The notes beneath the pieces are model-generated. The model worked only from the letters and a program-made list of their open reading frames with translations, was not told the DNA's origin and ran no database searches. A program made the position numbers and the translations under genes. This document shows, one piece after another, positions 8,358 to 16,714 of a DNA stretch of 64,000 bases (position 1 is its first letter; each line of letters starts with the position of its first letter). This DNA comes from Vineibacter terrae (lineage in GTDB: Bacteria > Pseudomonadota > Alphaproteobacteria > Reyranellales > Reyranellaceae), in assembly GCF_008039615.1 (NCBI RefSeq), contig NZ_VDUZ01000003.1, forward strand, positions 186,001 through 250,000, read 5' to 3'.

Positions 8358-8468
8358 CTAAAAGCGCAGGGTGAGGCTGCCCGTGATGGCGTGGTCCTGC
8401 GCGCTGCCGGCGAACTGGCCGCTATAGGCGACGCCGAACCTGGCGTAGCGGGTGACGTCGATGTCGAT
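8358..8468 (-). pseudogene. C-terminal tip of an autotransporter beta-barrel, remnant
   Basis: The minus strand reads IDIDVTRYARFGVAYSGQF, then AGSAQDHAITGSLTLRF and a stop. Alternating hydrophobic residues and a terminal phenylalanine are the outer-membrane insertion signature of autotransporter barrels, and the phrase GVAYSGQFAGSAQDHA is typical of the last two strands. Only about 36 residues remain. The ribosome site and start of the oppositely oriented cytosine deaminase gene begin 20 bases beyond the recognisable part. Confidence 0.65.
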
Positions 8469-8487
8469 GCGGGGGGAGGAGACGTTC

Positions 8488-9771
8488 ATGCTCGACCTGA
8501 TCATGCGCGACGCCAGGCTGGCGGACGGAAGGCGTGGCGTCGATATCGGCGTGCGGGGCGGCCGCATCGCGGCGGTCGAGCCCAGCCTGAAGGCCGAGGC
8601 CGGGCAGGTCATCGACGCCCAGGGCCGGCTGGTCACGGCGCCCTTCGTCGATTCCCACTTCCACATGGATGCGACGCTGTCGGTCGGGCTGCCGCGGCGC
8701 AACCGCTCCGGCACGCTGCTGGAGGGGATCGCGCTATGGGGCGAGCTGAAGCCGATCCTGACCCAGGAGGCCATCGTCGAGCGGGCGCTGGCCTATTGCG
8801 ACTGGGCGGTGGCGCGCGGCCTGCTGGCGATCCGCAGCCATGTCGATATCTGCGATCCACGCCTGCTGGCCGTCGATGCGCTGCTGGAGGTCAAGAAGAA
8901 GGTGGCGCCCTACCTCGACCTGCAGCTCGTGGCCTTCCCGCAGGATGGCGTCTATCGCTCGGCCGGCGCCATAGCGCTGCTGCAGGAGGCGCTGCGGCGC
9001 GGCGTCGACGTGGTGGGCGGCATTCCCCACTTCGAGCGCACGATGGAGGAGGGGCGCGCCTCGGTGCGCGCCCTGTGCGAGATCGCGGCGGCGCAAGGCC
9101 GGCTGGTCGACATGCATTGCGACGAGACCGACGATCCGATGTCGCGCCATGTCGAGACCCTGGCCGCCGAGACGGTGCGCCTGGGCCTGCAGGGGCGGGT
9201 GGTCGGATCGCATCTCACCTCGATGCACAGCATGGACAACTACTATGTGTCGAAGCTCATTCCCCTGATGGCGGAGGCCGATCTCGGCGTGATCGCCAAT
9301 CCCTTCGCCAACATGGTGCTGCAGGGCCGGCACGACACCTATCCCAAGCGCCGCGGCATGACCCGCGTGCCCGAGCTGATGGCGGCCGGGCTGACGGTGG
9401 CGCTGGGCCACGACAGCGTCATGGACCCCTGGTACGGCCTGGGCAGCGGCGACATGCTGGACGTGGCCCACATGGCCGTCCACGTGGCGCAGATGACCGG
9501 CCTGGAGGCGATGGCCGCCTGCTTCACGGCAGTCACCGACAACGCCGCCCGGCTGCTGCATCTGGACGGCTACGGCCTGACGCCCGGCTGCCACGCCGAC
9601 ATGGTGCTGCTCGACGCCCACGACCCGGTCGAGGCCATCCGCCTGCGCGCCACGCGCCTGAAGGTGATCCGCCGCGGCCAGGTCATCGCGCAAGCCCCGG
9701 CGCAGCAATCCACGCTGACGCTGCCGGGACGCCCCGCCAGCGTCTCGTTCCGCCGCCCGCCGTTGGCGTGA
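8488..9771 (+). CDS. codA: Cytosine deaminase (amidohydrolase superfamily)
   Basis: This 427-residue metal-dependent hydrolase aligns by eye along its whole length with CodA, which converts cytosine to uracil and ammonia. It has the first metal pair in DSHFHMD (His57, His59). The block SGTLLEGIALWGELKPIL matches the CodA phrase SGTLFEGIERW. AFPQDGVYRSAGAIALLQEA follows, and DMHCDETDD supplies His and the catalytic Glu near residues 208-211. GRHDTYPKRRGMTRV and VALGHDSVMDPWY (metal Asp) complete the site. A related specificity such as isoguanine or creatinine cannot be excluded. The start at 8488 follows GGGGGGAGGAG, while in-frame ATGs upstream fall before that ribosome site. Confidence 0.88.
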   Translation: MLDLIMRDARLADGRRGVDIGVRGGRIAAVEPSLKAEAGQVIDAQGRLVTAPFVDSHFHMDATLSVGLPRRNRSGTLLEGIALWGELKPILTQEAIVERALAYCDWAVARGLLAIRSHVDICDPRLLAVDALLEVKKKVAPYLDLQLVAFPQDGVYRSAGAIALLQEALRRGVDVVGGIPHFERTMEEGRASVRALCEIAAAQGRLVDMHCDETDDPMSRHVETLAAETVRLGLQGRVVGSHLTSMHSMDNYYVSKLIPLMAEADLGVIANPFANMVLQGRHDTYPKRRGMTRVPELMAAGLTVALGHDSVMDPWYGLGSGDMLDVAHMAVHVAQMTGLEAMAACFTAVTDNAARLLHLDGYGLTPGCHADMVLLDAHDPVEAIRLRATRLKVIRRGQVIAQAPAQQSTLTLPGRPASVSFRRPPLA

Positions 9772-9775
9772 GCAT

Positions 9776-10040
9776 ACATGAGCTTTCGACCACCTTCCCC
9801 CGCAAGCGCAGGGCTGTCCGGGGAAAAAGCCTTCATGGTGAGCTTGTCGAACCATGAAGGCCACGCACGACGGCTGGTGCGAGACGCTTCATGGTTCGAC
9901 AAGCTCACCATGAAGCGTTGCTGCAGCGAAAAGTGCCAGATTCTACCAGACATTTTCCCCGGACAGCCCTGCAAGCGGGGCAGGGATTCGCATATGGGAG
10001 CGCCGTCTCCTCTCCCCGCTGCCGCGGGGCGAGGGGTGGC
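9776..10040. repeat. Mosaic of nested intergenic repeats downstream of codA
   Basis: This block joins pieces of several repeat families. There is a CACCTTCCCCCGCAAGCG arm, interrupted by a complete inverted-repeat element (9809-9971), then CAGGGATTCGCATATGGG, an end related to the element at 42972-43184. It finishes with a TCTCCTCTCCCCGCTGCCGC stretch like those at 35969-36140 and 61345-61549. No coding signal is seen. Confidence 0.7.
9809..9971. mobile_element. 163-bp MITE-like element with perfect 19-bp terminal repeats
   Basis: The element begins with CAGGGCTGTCCGGGGAAAA and ends with its exact reverse complement. It is flanked by the direct repeat CAAGCG (9803-9808 and 9972-9977), as expected of a target-site duplication. 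The interior is itself palindromic: CTTCATGGTGAGCTTGTCGA near 9831 is answered by its complement near 9888-9916. It encodes no transposase, so it would need one supplied in trans. It interrupts another repeat of the CCTTCCCCCGCAAGCG family. Confidence 0.75.
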
Positions 10041-10407
10041 TGTGTGGTTCCCGGCAGCCGCAGCAAAAGTGATTGATCTTTGGAGAAGAACAATATATCA
10101 AGGCTCTCGGGGAGCAGCTTCGCGAAGAACCTGCATCGCAGCGAAGACCGACCGGCGGCAGCTTGCTTGCTGCCTGTGGCGTTGCTCCCATTCATCCAGC
10201 CGGGGGAAGTGCGCATGCCTGTCGGCTATTCGCGCCGCGTAGGGAATATGTCGTCGCCCGCGGCATCCAGCCAGGATCGCGTCGCTCAAGCGGTGGCGGC
10301 GAAAGCGAGTTTCAGTATTTTTCGACGTTTCCGTCACGGGGTTTTCCGGATGAAAAACGGCAACCCCTTGTAATAGCTGGATAATCCGGTCGATGTCCCG
10401 GCCCCGG
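10041..10407. other. Intergenic region of lower GC, no supported gene
   Basis: The composition here is visibly less GC-rich than in the flanking genes. A 97-codon frame starting with TTG at 10080 has no ribosome site and no familiar domain, so I do not annotate it. The pair GGGGTTTTCC and GGCAACCCC near 10338-10372 could form a weak hairpin beyond the hydroxyisourate hydrolase stop. Confidence 0.4.
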
Positions 10408-10770
10408 TCAACTGCCGCGATAGGTGCTGTAGCCGCCCGGCGCCAGCAGCAGGGGCACGTGGTAGTGGCCGCCCTCGTCGCTGATCTCGAAGCGGATCGG
10501 GATGGTCGTCCATATGCTGCCGGTGGGGCCGCCGGCATCGTGGAAATAGGCGGCGGCGTCGAACTCCAGCTCGTACAGGCCGGCGCGCAGCGTGTCGCCC
10601 TGCAGCAGCGGCTGATCGGTGCGGCCGTCGGCGTTGGTGCGGCCCTGCGCCAGCAGGGCGCGGCGGTCGTTGACCACGCGGTAGAGGCGCCAGGCCATGC
10701 CAGCGCCGGGCCGGCCGCGCACGAGATCGAGCACGTGCGTGGTGAGGCCCGGCGGCCTGACGGCGGCCAT
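10408..10770 (-). CDS. uraH: 5-hydroxyisourate hydrolase
   Basis: This 120-residue transthyretin-like enzyme hydrolyses 5-hydroxyisourate, the product of urate oxidation, towards OHCU (2-oxo-4-hydroxy-4-carboxy-5-ureidoimidazoline) and allantoin. It has the N-terminal catalytic histidine in LTTHVLDLVRG, the arginine/histidine core in LLAQGRTNADGRTDQPLLQG, GGHYHVPLLLAPGGYSTYRG, and the exact family ending YRGS. Length is normal for the bacterial enzyme. It starts 15 bases after the oxidoreductase gene on the same strand, so the two are probably co-transcribed, although their pathways are not obviously linked. A frameshifted second copy lies at 4348-4656. Confidence 0.93.
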   Translation of the reverse strand: MAAVRPPGLTTHVLDLVRGRPGAGMAWRLYRVVNDRRALLAQGRTNADGRTDQPLLQGDTLRAGLYELEFDAAAYFHDAGGPTGSIWTTIPIRFEISDEGGHYHVPLLLAPGGYSTYRGS

Positions 10771-10785
10771 GGTGCCGGCCGCCCG

Positions 10786-13700
10786 CTACTCGGCCGCCAG
10801 CGCCGGCGGCGCCGCGGGCTTGCGGAAGGCGGCCAGCAGGTTGGCCTCGCGCTCCTTGACCTTGGCCAGGTTCTTCTCCTTGACATGGCCGAAGCCGCGG
10901 ATCTGGTCGGGCAGGGCGGCGATCTGCACCGCCATGGCGTGGTTCTGTGGCGACAGCGCGCCGATCACGTCGCTGATCGTGGCCATGTACTCCTCGATCA
11001 GGCGGCGCTCGGTCTTGCGCTCCTCGGTGCGGCCGAAGATGTCCAGCCGGGTGCCGCGCAGGCCCTTGAGCTTGGCCAGCACCTTGAACATCGTGAACAC
11101 CCAGGGCCCGTACTCGCCCTTGATGAGGTGGCCGGTGGCGGGATCGCGGTCGGCCAGCAGCGGCGGCGCGAGGTTGAACTTCAGCTTGAAGTCGCCTTCG
11201 AACTGCTGGCGCAGCTTCTTCAGGAACTCGCCGTCGGTGTAGAGCCGCGCCACCTCGTACTCGTCCTTGTAGGCCATGAGCTTGTAGAGCGACTTCGCCA
11301 CCGCCTCGGCAAAGCCGTTGCGGCCCTTGGTCTTCTCCTGCTCGGCCGCGATCGCCTTGCCGACGAAGGCGCGATAGCGCTCGGCATAGGCCGCGTCCTG
11401 GTACTGCGTCAGCAGCTCGACGCGCCGCTTGACGAGCTCGTCGAGGGTCGGCTGCGGCAGCTTCTCCTCGCGCATCTGCGGGCGCGCCACGGCCTCGACC
11501 GCCTCGGGGTCGTGCGCCGCCAGCCGGCCCCAGTTCAGGGTGCGGATGTTGGCCTCGACGGCGACGCCGTTGAGCTCGATGGCGCGGTGCAGGGCGGCCA
11601 GGCTGAGCGGCACCAGGCCCTTCTGCCAGGCATAGCCCAGCATGAAGAGGTTGGTGGCGATCGAGTCGCCCAGGATCGCCGTGGCGAGCCCCGTGGCGTC
11701 CACGAACTCGGTCGCCGGCGTGCCCGCCGCCTCGCGGATCGAGCGCATCATCACCTGCTGCTCGAAGTCGATGTCGTTGTTGAGCACGAACGAGGCGGTG
11801 GGCTGCACATAGGCGTTGATCACCGCCTTGGTGACGCCCTGCTCGATGCGCGACAGCGCGCCGGGCGAGGCCGCCACCACCATGTCGCAGCCCAGCACCA
11901 GGTTGGCGCCGCCGGCGGCGATGCGCACGGCATGCAGGTCGGCCGGCGCCGGCGCCAGGCGGATATGACTCATCACGGCGCCGTTCTTCTGCGCCAGGCC
12001 GGTGAAGTCGAGCACGGTGCAGCCGCGGCCCTCGAGATGCGCTGCCATGCCGATCAGCGCGCCCACGGTGATCACGCCGGTGCCGCCGATGCCGGTCACC
12101 AGGATGCCGTAGGGCTCGCTGAGCGGCCGCAGCGTGGGCATCGGCAGGTTGGCGAAGGGATCGGCAGCCGCGTCGCCGGCCGCCTTGCGGTTGCGCTTCA
12201 GCCTGCCGCCATGCACGGTCACGAAGCTGGGGCAGAAGCCGTTCACGCAGGAGAAGTCCTTGTTGCAATTGGACTGGTCGATCTGGCGCTTGCGCCCCAG
12301 CTCGGTCTCCAGCGGCTTCACCGACACGCAGTTGGACTTCTCGGAGCAGTCGCCGCAGCCCTCGCACACGGCGTCGTTGATGAAGGCGCGCTTCTGCGGG
12401 TCGGGGAAGGTGCCGCGCTTGCGCCGGCGGCGCTTCTCGGCGGCGCAGGTCTGGTCGTAGACGATCACGGTCAGGCCCGGCACCTCGCGCAGCTCGCGCT
12501 GGATGGCGTCGAGCTCGTCGCGGTGGCGGATGGTGACGCCGGGCGCGAAATTGGTGCCGGCCGGATACTTGTCGGGCTCGTCGGTGACGACCACGATGCG
12601 GTTGGCGCCCTCGGCCGCGACCTGCTGCGTGATCTGCGGCACCGTGAGCGGGCCGTCATGCGGCTGGCCGCCGGTCATGGCCACGGCATCATTGAAGAGG
12701 ATCTTGTAGGTGATGTTGACGCCGGCCGCCGCCGCGGCGCGGATCGCCATCAGGCCGGAGTGGTGGTAGGTGCCGTCGCCCAGGTTCTGGAAGACGTGCT
12801 TCTCGGACGTGAACGGCGCCGTGCCGATCCAGGTGACGCCTTCGCCGCCCATATGGCTGATCAGCGATGTGCGCCGGTCGGGCATCCACACCGCCATGCC
12901 GTGGCAGCCGATGCCGGCCAGCGCGCGGCTGCCCTCGGGCACGCGCGTGGACGTGTTGTGCGGGCAGCCGGAGCAGAAGAAGGGCGTGCGCACGGTCTTC
13001 GACGCCGGCGCCGCCAGCAGCTTCTCCTTGGCCTCGACGCGCGCCAGGCGCTGGCGCATCTCGGGGCTGTCGCCGCCATGCTTCATCAGCCGGTCGGCGA
13101 TCACGCGCGCCACGCCGGTCGGCGACAGCTCGCCTTCGGTGGGCTGGATGCGCCTGCCGTCCTCGTCCTCCTTGCCGATCACGATGGGGCGGCGATCGCC
13201 CGGCAGGTTGTAGAGCAGCTTGACGAGCTGATCCTCGAGGTTGGAGCGCTTCTCCTCGACGACGATGATCTCCTCCAGCCCGTCGGCGAAGGCGCGGGCG
13301 CCGGCCGGCTCCAGCGGCCAGGTCATGCCGACCTTGTAGAGGCGGATGCCCAGTGCCTGCGCCTTGGCCTCGGTGATGCCGAGATCCTCCAGCGCCTGGC
13401 GCGTGTCGAGATAGGCCTTGCCCGTGGTCATGACACCGAGCCGCGCCTTGGGTGCGTCGAGCACGACGCGGTCGATGCCGTTGGCGCGCGCGAAGGCCTT
13501 GACGGCCTCCATCTTGGGGCCGTGCAGGCGCCTCTCCTGGTCCAGCGGCGGGTCGGGGTTGCGGATGTTCAGCCCGCCCTCGGGTATGTCGAAGTCGGTC
13601 GGGATGACGATCTTGATGCGCTCGGGATCGACGTCGACCGAGGCGCCGCTCTCGACCGTCTCGGAGATCGCCTTGAAGCCGATCCAGCAGCCCGAGTAGC

Positions 13701-14298
13701 GCGACATCGCGAAGCCCAGGATGCCGAAATCGATATACTCCTGCACCGTCGCCGGATTGAGCACCGGGATCATGGCCGCGGTGAACACCTGCTCGGACTG
13801 GTGCGGCAGGGTCGAGGACTGGCAGCCATGGTCGTCGCCGGCATAGACCAGCACGCCGCCGTTCTTCGAGCTGCCGGCGGCGTTGCCGTGCTTGAGCACG
13901 TCCATCGAGCGGTCGACGCCGGGGCCCTTGCCGTACCAGATCGCGAACACGCCATCGACGGTGGCGGTGGGGAAGAGGTTGGTCTGCTGCGTGCCCCACA
14001 CCGCGGTGGCGGCGAGGTCCTCGTTCAGCCCGGGCTGGAAGTGGATGTTGTGCCTGGCCAGGTGCTTCTTGGCGCCCCACAGGGCGTTGTCGTACATGCC
14101 CAGCGGCGAGCCGCGGTAGCCGGAGATGAAGCCGCCGGTGTTCAGCCCGGCCTTCTGGTCGCGCTGCTTCTGCATCATCGGCAGCCGCACCAGGGCCTGG
14201 ATGCCGGTCAGGTAGACGCGCCCGCGCTCGCGGATGTAGCGGTCCTCGAGCGTGTAGTTGTCCAGCGTCACGTCCGCGATACGAGCGGGGGCATTCAT
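10786..14298 (-). CDS. Indolepyruvate:ferredoxin oxidoreductase, fused alpha-beta type
   Basis: This is a 1170-residue enzyme that oxidatively decarboxylates aryl-pyruvates such as indolepyruvate to aryl-acetyl-CoA with ferredoxin. The N-terminal pyrimidine-binding part carries GLNTGGFISGYRGSPLGMYD. The TPP-binding part has FFCSGCPHNTSTRVPEGS and NLGDGTYHHSGLMAIRAA. A cysteine cluster for iron-sulfur centres follows in CEGCGDCSEKSNC and CNKDFSCVNGFCPSF. The C-terminal gamma-type domain begins at GILVTGIGGTGVITVGALIG. Alpha and beta subunits of archaeal IorAB are joined in one chain, the usual proteobacterial arrangement. ATG 14298 is preferred because GGGAGTGA lies upstream. uraH follows at 15 bases. 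Confidence 0.95.
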   Translation of the reverse strand: MNAPARIADVTLDNYTLEDRYIRERGRVYLTGIQALVRLPMMQKQRDQKAGLNTGGFISGYRGSPLGMYDNALWGAKKHLARHNIHFQPGLNEDLAATAVWGTQQTNLFPTATVDGVFAIWYGKGPGVDRSMDVLKHGNAAGSSKNGGVLVYAGDDHGCQSSTLPHQSEQVFTAAMIPVLNPATVQEYIDFGILGFAMSRYSGCWIGFKAISETVESGASVDVDPERIKIVIPTDFDIPEGGLNIRNPDPPLDQERRLHGPKMEAVKAFARANGIDRVVLDAPKARLGVMTTGKAYLDTRQALEDLGITEAKAQALGIRLYKVGMTWPLEPAGARAFADGLEEIIVVEEKRSNLEDQLVKLLYNLPGDRRPIVIGKEDEDGRRIQPTEGELSPTGVARVIADRLMKHGGDSPEMRQRLARVEAKEKLLAAPASKTVRTPFFCSGCPHNTSTRVPEGSRALAGIGCHGMAVWMPDRRTSLISHMGGEGVTWIGTAPFTSEKHVFQNLGDGTYHHSGLMAIRAAAAAGVNITYKILFNDAVAMTGGQPHDGPLTVPQITQQVAAEGANRIVVVTDEPDKYPAGTNFAPGVTIRHRDELDAIQRELREVPGLTVIVYDQTCAAEKRRRRKRGTFPDPQKRAFINDAVCEGCGDCSEKSNCVSVKPLETELGRKRQIDQSNCNKDFSCVNGFCPSFVTVHGGRLKRNRKAAGDAAADPFANLPMPTLRPLSEPYGILVTGIGGTGVITVGALIGMAAHLEGRGCTVLDFTGLAQKNGAVMSHIRLAPAPADLHAVRIAAGGANLVLGCDMVVAASPGALSRIEQGVTKAVINAYVQPTASFVLNNDIDFEQQVMMRSIREAAGTPATEFVDATGLATAILGDSIATNLFMLGYAWQKGLVPLSLAALHRAIELNGVAVEANIRTLNWGRLAAHDPEAVEAVARPQMREEKLPQPTLDELVKRRVELLTQYQDAAYAERYRAFVGKAIAAEQEKTKGRNGFAEAVAKSLYKLMAYKDEYEVARLYTDGEFLKKLRQQFEGDFKLKFNLAPPLLADRDPATGHLIKGEYGPWVFTMFKVLAKLKGLRGTRLDIFGRTEERKTERRLIEEYMATISDVIGALSPQNHAMAVQIAALPDQIRGFGHVKEKNLAKVKEREANLLAAFRKPAAPPALAAE

Positions 14299-14462
14299 GT
14301 GCTTCACTCCCAAGCGGCACCGGCCTTGCAGCCGCCGTCCGCGCGGCGGCCGCCGGTTGATTGCGGCTTCGAGGCCGACGTTATCGCACCGCGGCAGAGG
14401 GATGCAAACGACCGTTCACATGGCTGGAATACCCGCCATGGCGTTCCAGGGGCCCCAGCAGC

Positions 14463-14593
14463 CTTCATGGTGAGCACAGGTGAATGCTTCGCATTCACCG
14501 AGTCGAACCATGAAGGCATCGCACGAGCGGTGGCGCGGCGCTTCATGGTTCGACTCGGCGGATGCAAGGCATCCGCCTGTGCTCACCATGAAG
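14463..14593. repeat. CTTCATGGTGAGC inverted repeat upstream of the oxidoreductase
   Basis: Left arm CTTCATGGTGAGCACAGG and right arm CCTGTGCTCACCATGAAG are exact complements. A second, inner pair built on GAACCATGAAG and CTTCATGGTTC lies between them. The same CTTCATGG/CCATGAAG phrase forms the interior of the element at 9809-9971. It lies about 165 bases upstream of the oxidoreductase start, in the region that should hold its promoter. Confidence 0.7.
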
Positions 14594-14616
14594 CTCTCCC
14601 CATTTTCCATCAGGCT

Positions 14617-15042
14617 CTAGCGTCGGGGCGGCGGCGTGTTGGTGACCGGCGGCGGTGCGGCGGGCGGCCCCACCGGCGTGCGGTTGGCGGGCGGGACGGC
14701 CTGGACGTCGTCTTCCACCTTCACCAGCGTGTAGCCCTTGTTGCGCATGCAGAAGTTGGTGAGCCGGTTCTCGTAGAAGAAGCGGTCGCTCTCCAGGCGC
14801 TGGCGCCAGAGCCAGTAGTCGGGCTGGTAGCGGTAGCCCCAGTAGCCGGGGCCCATGATCGGGAAGCCGCTGTAGAAGGCATAGGAGCGGAATGCCTCCT
14901 GCTGCGCCTGCTGCCGGCAGTCGCGCCGATCGGCTTCGGTCACGGCGTCGGTCGTGCCGGGGCGCTCCCAGGTGTACTGCTCGCAGCCGCCCAGCAGCAG
15001 GGTGACGGTGGCGGCGACGGCGGCAATGGACGAACGGCGCAT
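14617..15042 (-). CDS. Putative lipoprotein of unknown function
   Basis: This is a 141-residue protein with a lipoprotein signal: MRRSSIAAVAATVTLLLGGC places the lipobox LGGC at residues 17-20, so it is probably anchored by Cys20. The mature part is rich in Tyr, Trp and Arg (GPGYWGYRYQPDYWLWRQRL), with a cysteine in NFCMRNKGY, and ends in a proline-rich tail. The ATG at 15042 is chosen because it puts the signal peptide at the N-terminus. Glycine-zipper or outer-membrane-biogenesis proteins have similar composition, but I cannot name it. Confidence 0.7.
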   Translation of the reverse strand: MRRSSIAAVAATVTLLLGGCEQYTWERPGTTDAVTEADRRDCRQQAQQEAFRSYAFYSGFPIMGPGYWGYRYQPDYWLWRQRLESDRFFYENRLTNFCMRNKGYTLVKVEDDVQAVPPANRTPVGPPAAPPPVTNTPPPRR

Positions 15043-15187
15043 GACGAAGCCCCATGGTCGGGACGGCTGATGCATCAACACTGCCGGACGCTAGCACATC
15101 CTGCATGCTGGTGACATGTGAAGCCGGTGGCGCCGGGTCAAGGCGCCGGGGTATAGGCGGGGGCTGTCCCTTGGAGCGGAGCGTGAC

Positions 15188-16711
15188 ATGGCGCGTATCG
15201 CCGTCGGTGGTTTCCAGCACGAGACCAACACCTTCTCGCCGCAGCTTGCGACATGGGAGGAGTTCGAGCGCGCCGATGCCTGGCCGCCGTTTCTGCGTGG
15301 CGCGGCGATGGTGCCGGGCGTCGAGGGCTTCAACATCCCGATCGCCGGCGCGATCAAGACGCTGATGGCGCTGGGCCACGAGGTCGTGCCGCTGTGCTGG
15401 TGCGCGGCGCCGCCCAGCTCCTATGTCACGCGCGATGCCTACGAGAAGGTGGCCGGCTGGATGATCGAGGACCTGCAGGCGCTGGGGCCGTTCGATGCGG
15501 TCTATCTCGACCTGCACGGCGCCATGGTGGCCGAGCATCACCAGGACGGCGAGGGCGAGCTGATGCGCCGCGTGCGCGCCGTCGTGGGCGACGCCATCCC
15601 GCTGGCCGCCAGCCTCGACTACCACACCAACATGACGCCGGAGATGGTGCACCACGCCACGGCGATGATCGGCTATCGCACCTACCCGCATGTCGACATG
15701 GCCGACACCGGCAGCCGCGCGGCCGAGCTGCTGGACCGGCTGCTGAAGGACAAGCGGCCGCTCCACAAGGCCTATCGCCAGTTCGACTTCCTGATCCCGC
15801 TGGTCTGGCAATGCACCCTGCAGGAGCCGGCGCGCAGCATCTTCGCGCTGCTCGATGACATCGAGCGCGGCGCCGGCGGCGCCCACAACCAGGGCATCGT
15901 GAGCCTCACCCATACGCCCGGCTTCCCGCCGGCCGACATCGCGCAATGCGGTCCGGCGCTGGTGGTCTACGGCCACGACAAGGCCGCGACGGAGGCGGCG
16001 GCCGACCGGCTGGCCGATGCCGTGCGCAGCCGCGAGGCGGCCTTCGCCGGCAAGCTCTACACGCCCGACGAGGCGGCGGTCGAGGCGATCCGGCTGGCCA
16101 GGACGGCGAGCAGGCCGATCGTGCTGGCCGACGTGCAGGACAACCCCGGCGCCGGCGGCACGTCCGACACCGTGGGCCTGCTGCGGGCCCTGGTGGCGCA
16201 TCGCGCGCAGGGGGCGGTGATCGGCATGATGGTCGACCCGGCGGCGGCGCAGGCGGCGGCCGAGGCCGGCGAGGGCGCCGTGCTGCGCCGCGGCATCGGC
16301 GCCGCCGTCGGCTATGCCGGCGAGACGCCGGTCGAGGCGCGCTGGCGCGTGGTCAAGGTCGGCAGCGGCGTCTTCACCGGCGCCGGCCCGTTCTACGGCG
16401 GCGCGCGCTTCCAGATCGGCCCGATGGCGCTGGTGACGGACGAGGATAGCGGCGTCTCGGCGGTGCTGGCCTGCAAGCGCATCCAGGCGGCCGACCAGGA
16501 GATGTTCCGCCATGTCGGCGTCGAGCCCAGCCGCACGCCGATCCTGGGGCTGAAGTCGACGGTGCATTTCCGCGCCGACTTCCAGCCCATCGCCGAGACC
16601 ATCCTCGTGGTCCAGTCGCCCGGCGCGCATGTCACCGACCCGGTGGAGCTGCCCTACACGCATCTGCGCCAGGGCATCCGCCTGCGGCCGCTGGGGCCGG
16701 TGCGCGCCTGA
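15188..16711 (+). CDS. M81 family metallopeptidase (microcystinase C/MlrC-like)
   Basis: This is a 507-residue protein of the MlrC family. MlrC degrades linearised microcystin, but most bacterial members have unknown peptide or amide substrates. It opens with RIAVGGFQHETNTFSP, the strongly conserved N-terminus carrying metal-binding His and Glu. DLHGAMVAEHHQDGEGEL and SLDYHTNMTPEMV hold further metal ligands. YRTYPHVDMADTGSRAAELL follows, and the C-terminal MlrC domain includes DVQDNPGAGGTSDTVGLL. A GGAGCG ribosome site precedes the ATG. The HD-hydrolase gene follows after three bases, so the two may form an operon. Confidence 0.92.
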   Translation: MARIAVGGFQHETNTFSPQLATWEEFERADAWPPFLRGAAMVPGVEGFNIPIAGAIKTLMALGHEVVPLCWCAAPPSSYVTRDAYEKVAGWMIEDLQALGPFDAVYLDLHGAMVAEHHQDGEGELMRRVRAVVGDAIPLAASLDYHTNMTPEMVHHATAMIGYRTYPHVDMADTGSRAAELLDRLLKDKRPLHKAYRQFDFLIPLVWQCTLQEPARSIFALLDDIERGAGGAHNQGIVSLTHTPGFPPADIAQCGPALVVYGHDKAATEAAADRLADAVRSREAAFAGKLYTPDEAAVEAIRLARTASRPIVLADVQDNPGAGGTSDTVGLLRALVAHRAQGAVIGMMVDPAAAQAAAEAGEGAVLRRGIGAAVGYAGETPVEARWRVVKVGSGVFTGAGPFYGGARFQIGPMALVTDEDSGVSAVLACKRIQAADQEMFRHVGVEPSRTPILGLKSTVHFRADFQPIAETILVVQSPGAHVTDPVELPYTHLRQGIRLRPLGPVRA

Positions 16712-16714
16712 GCG

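Noticed and set aside
10080-10373. A 97-codon frame starting with TTG in the lower-GC gap after codA
   Set aside because: No ribosome site, no domain and no good start. Composition alone is not enough to call a gene.
10393-15114. A 1573-codon open frame on the plus strand opposite the indolepyruvate oxidoreductase
   Set aside because: It is an antisense shadow of a GC-rich gene: its composition is dominated by Ala, Arg, Gly, Leu, Val and His, it has no domains, and the minus-strand gene has complete family motifs.
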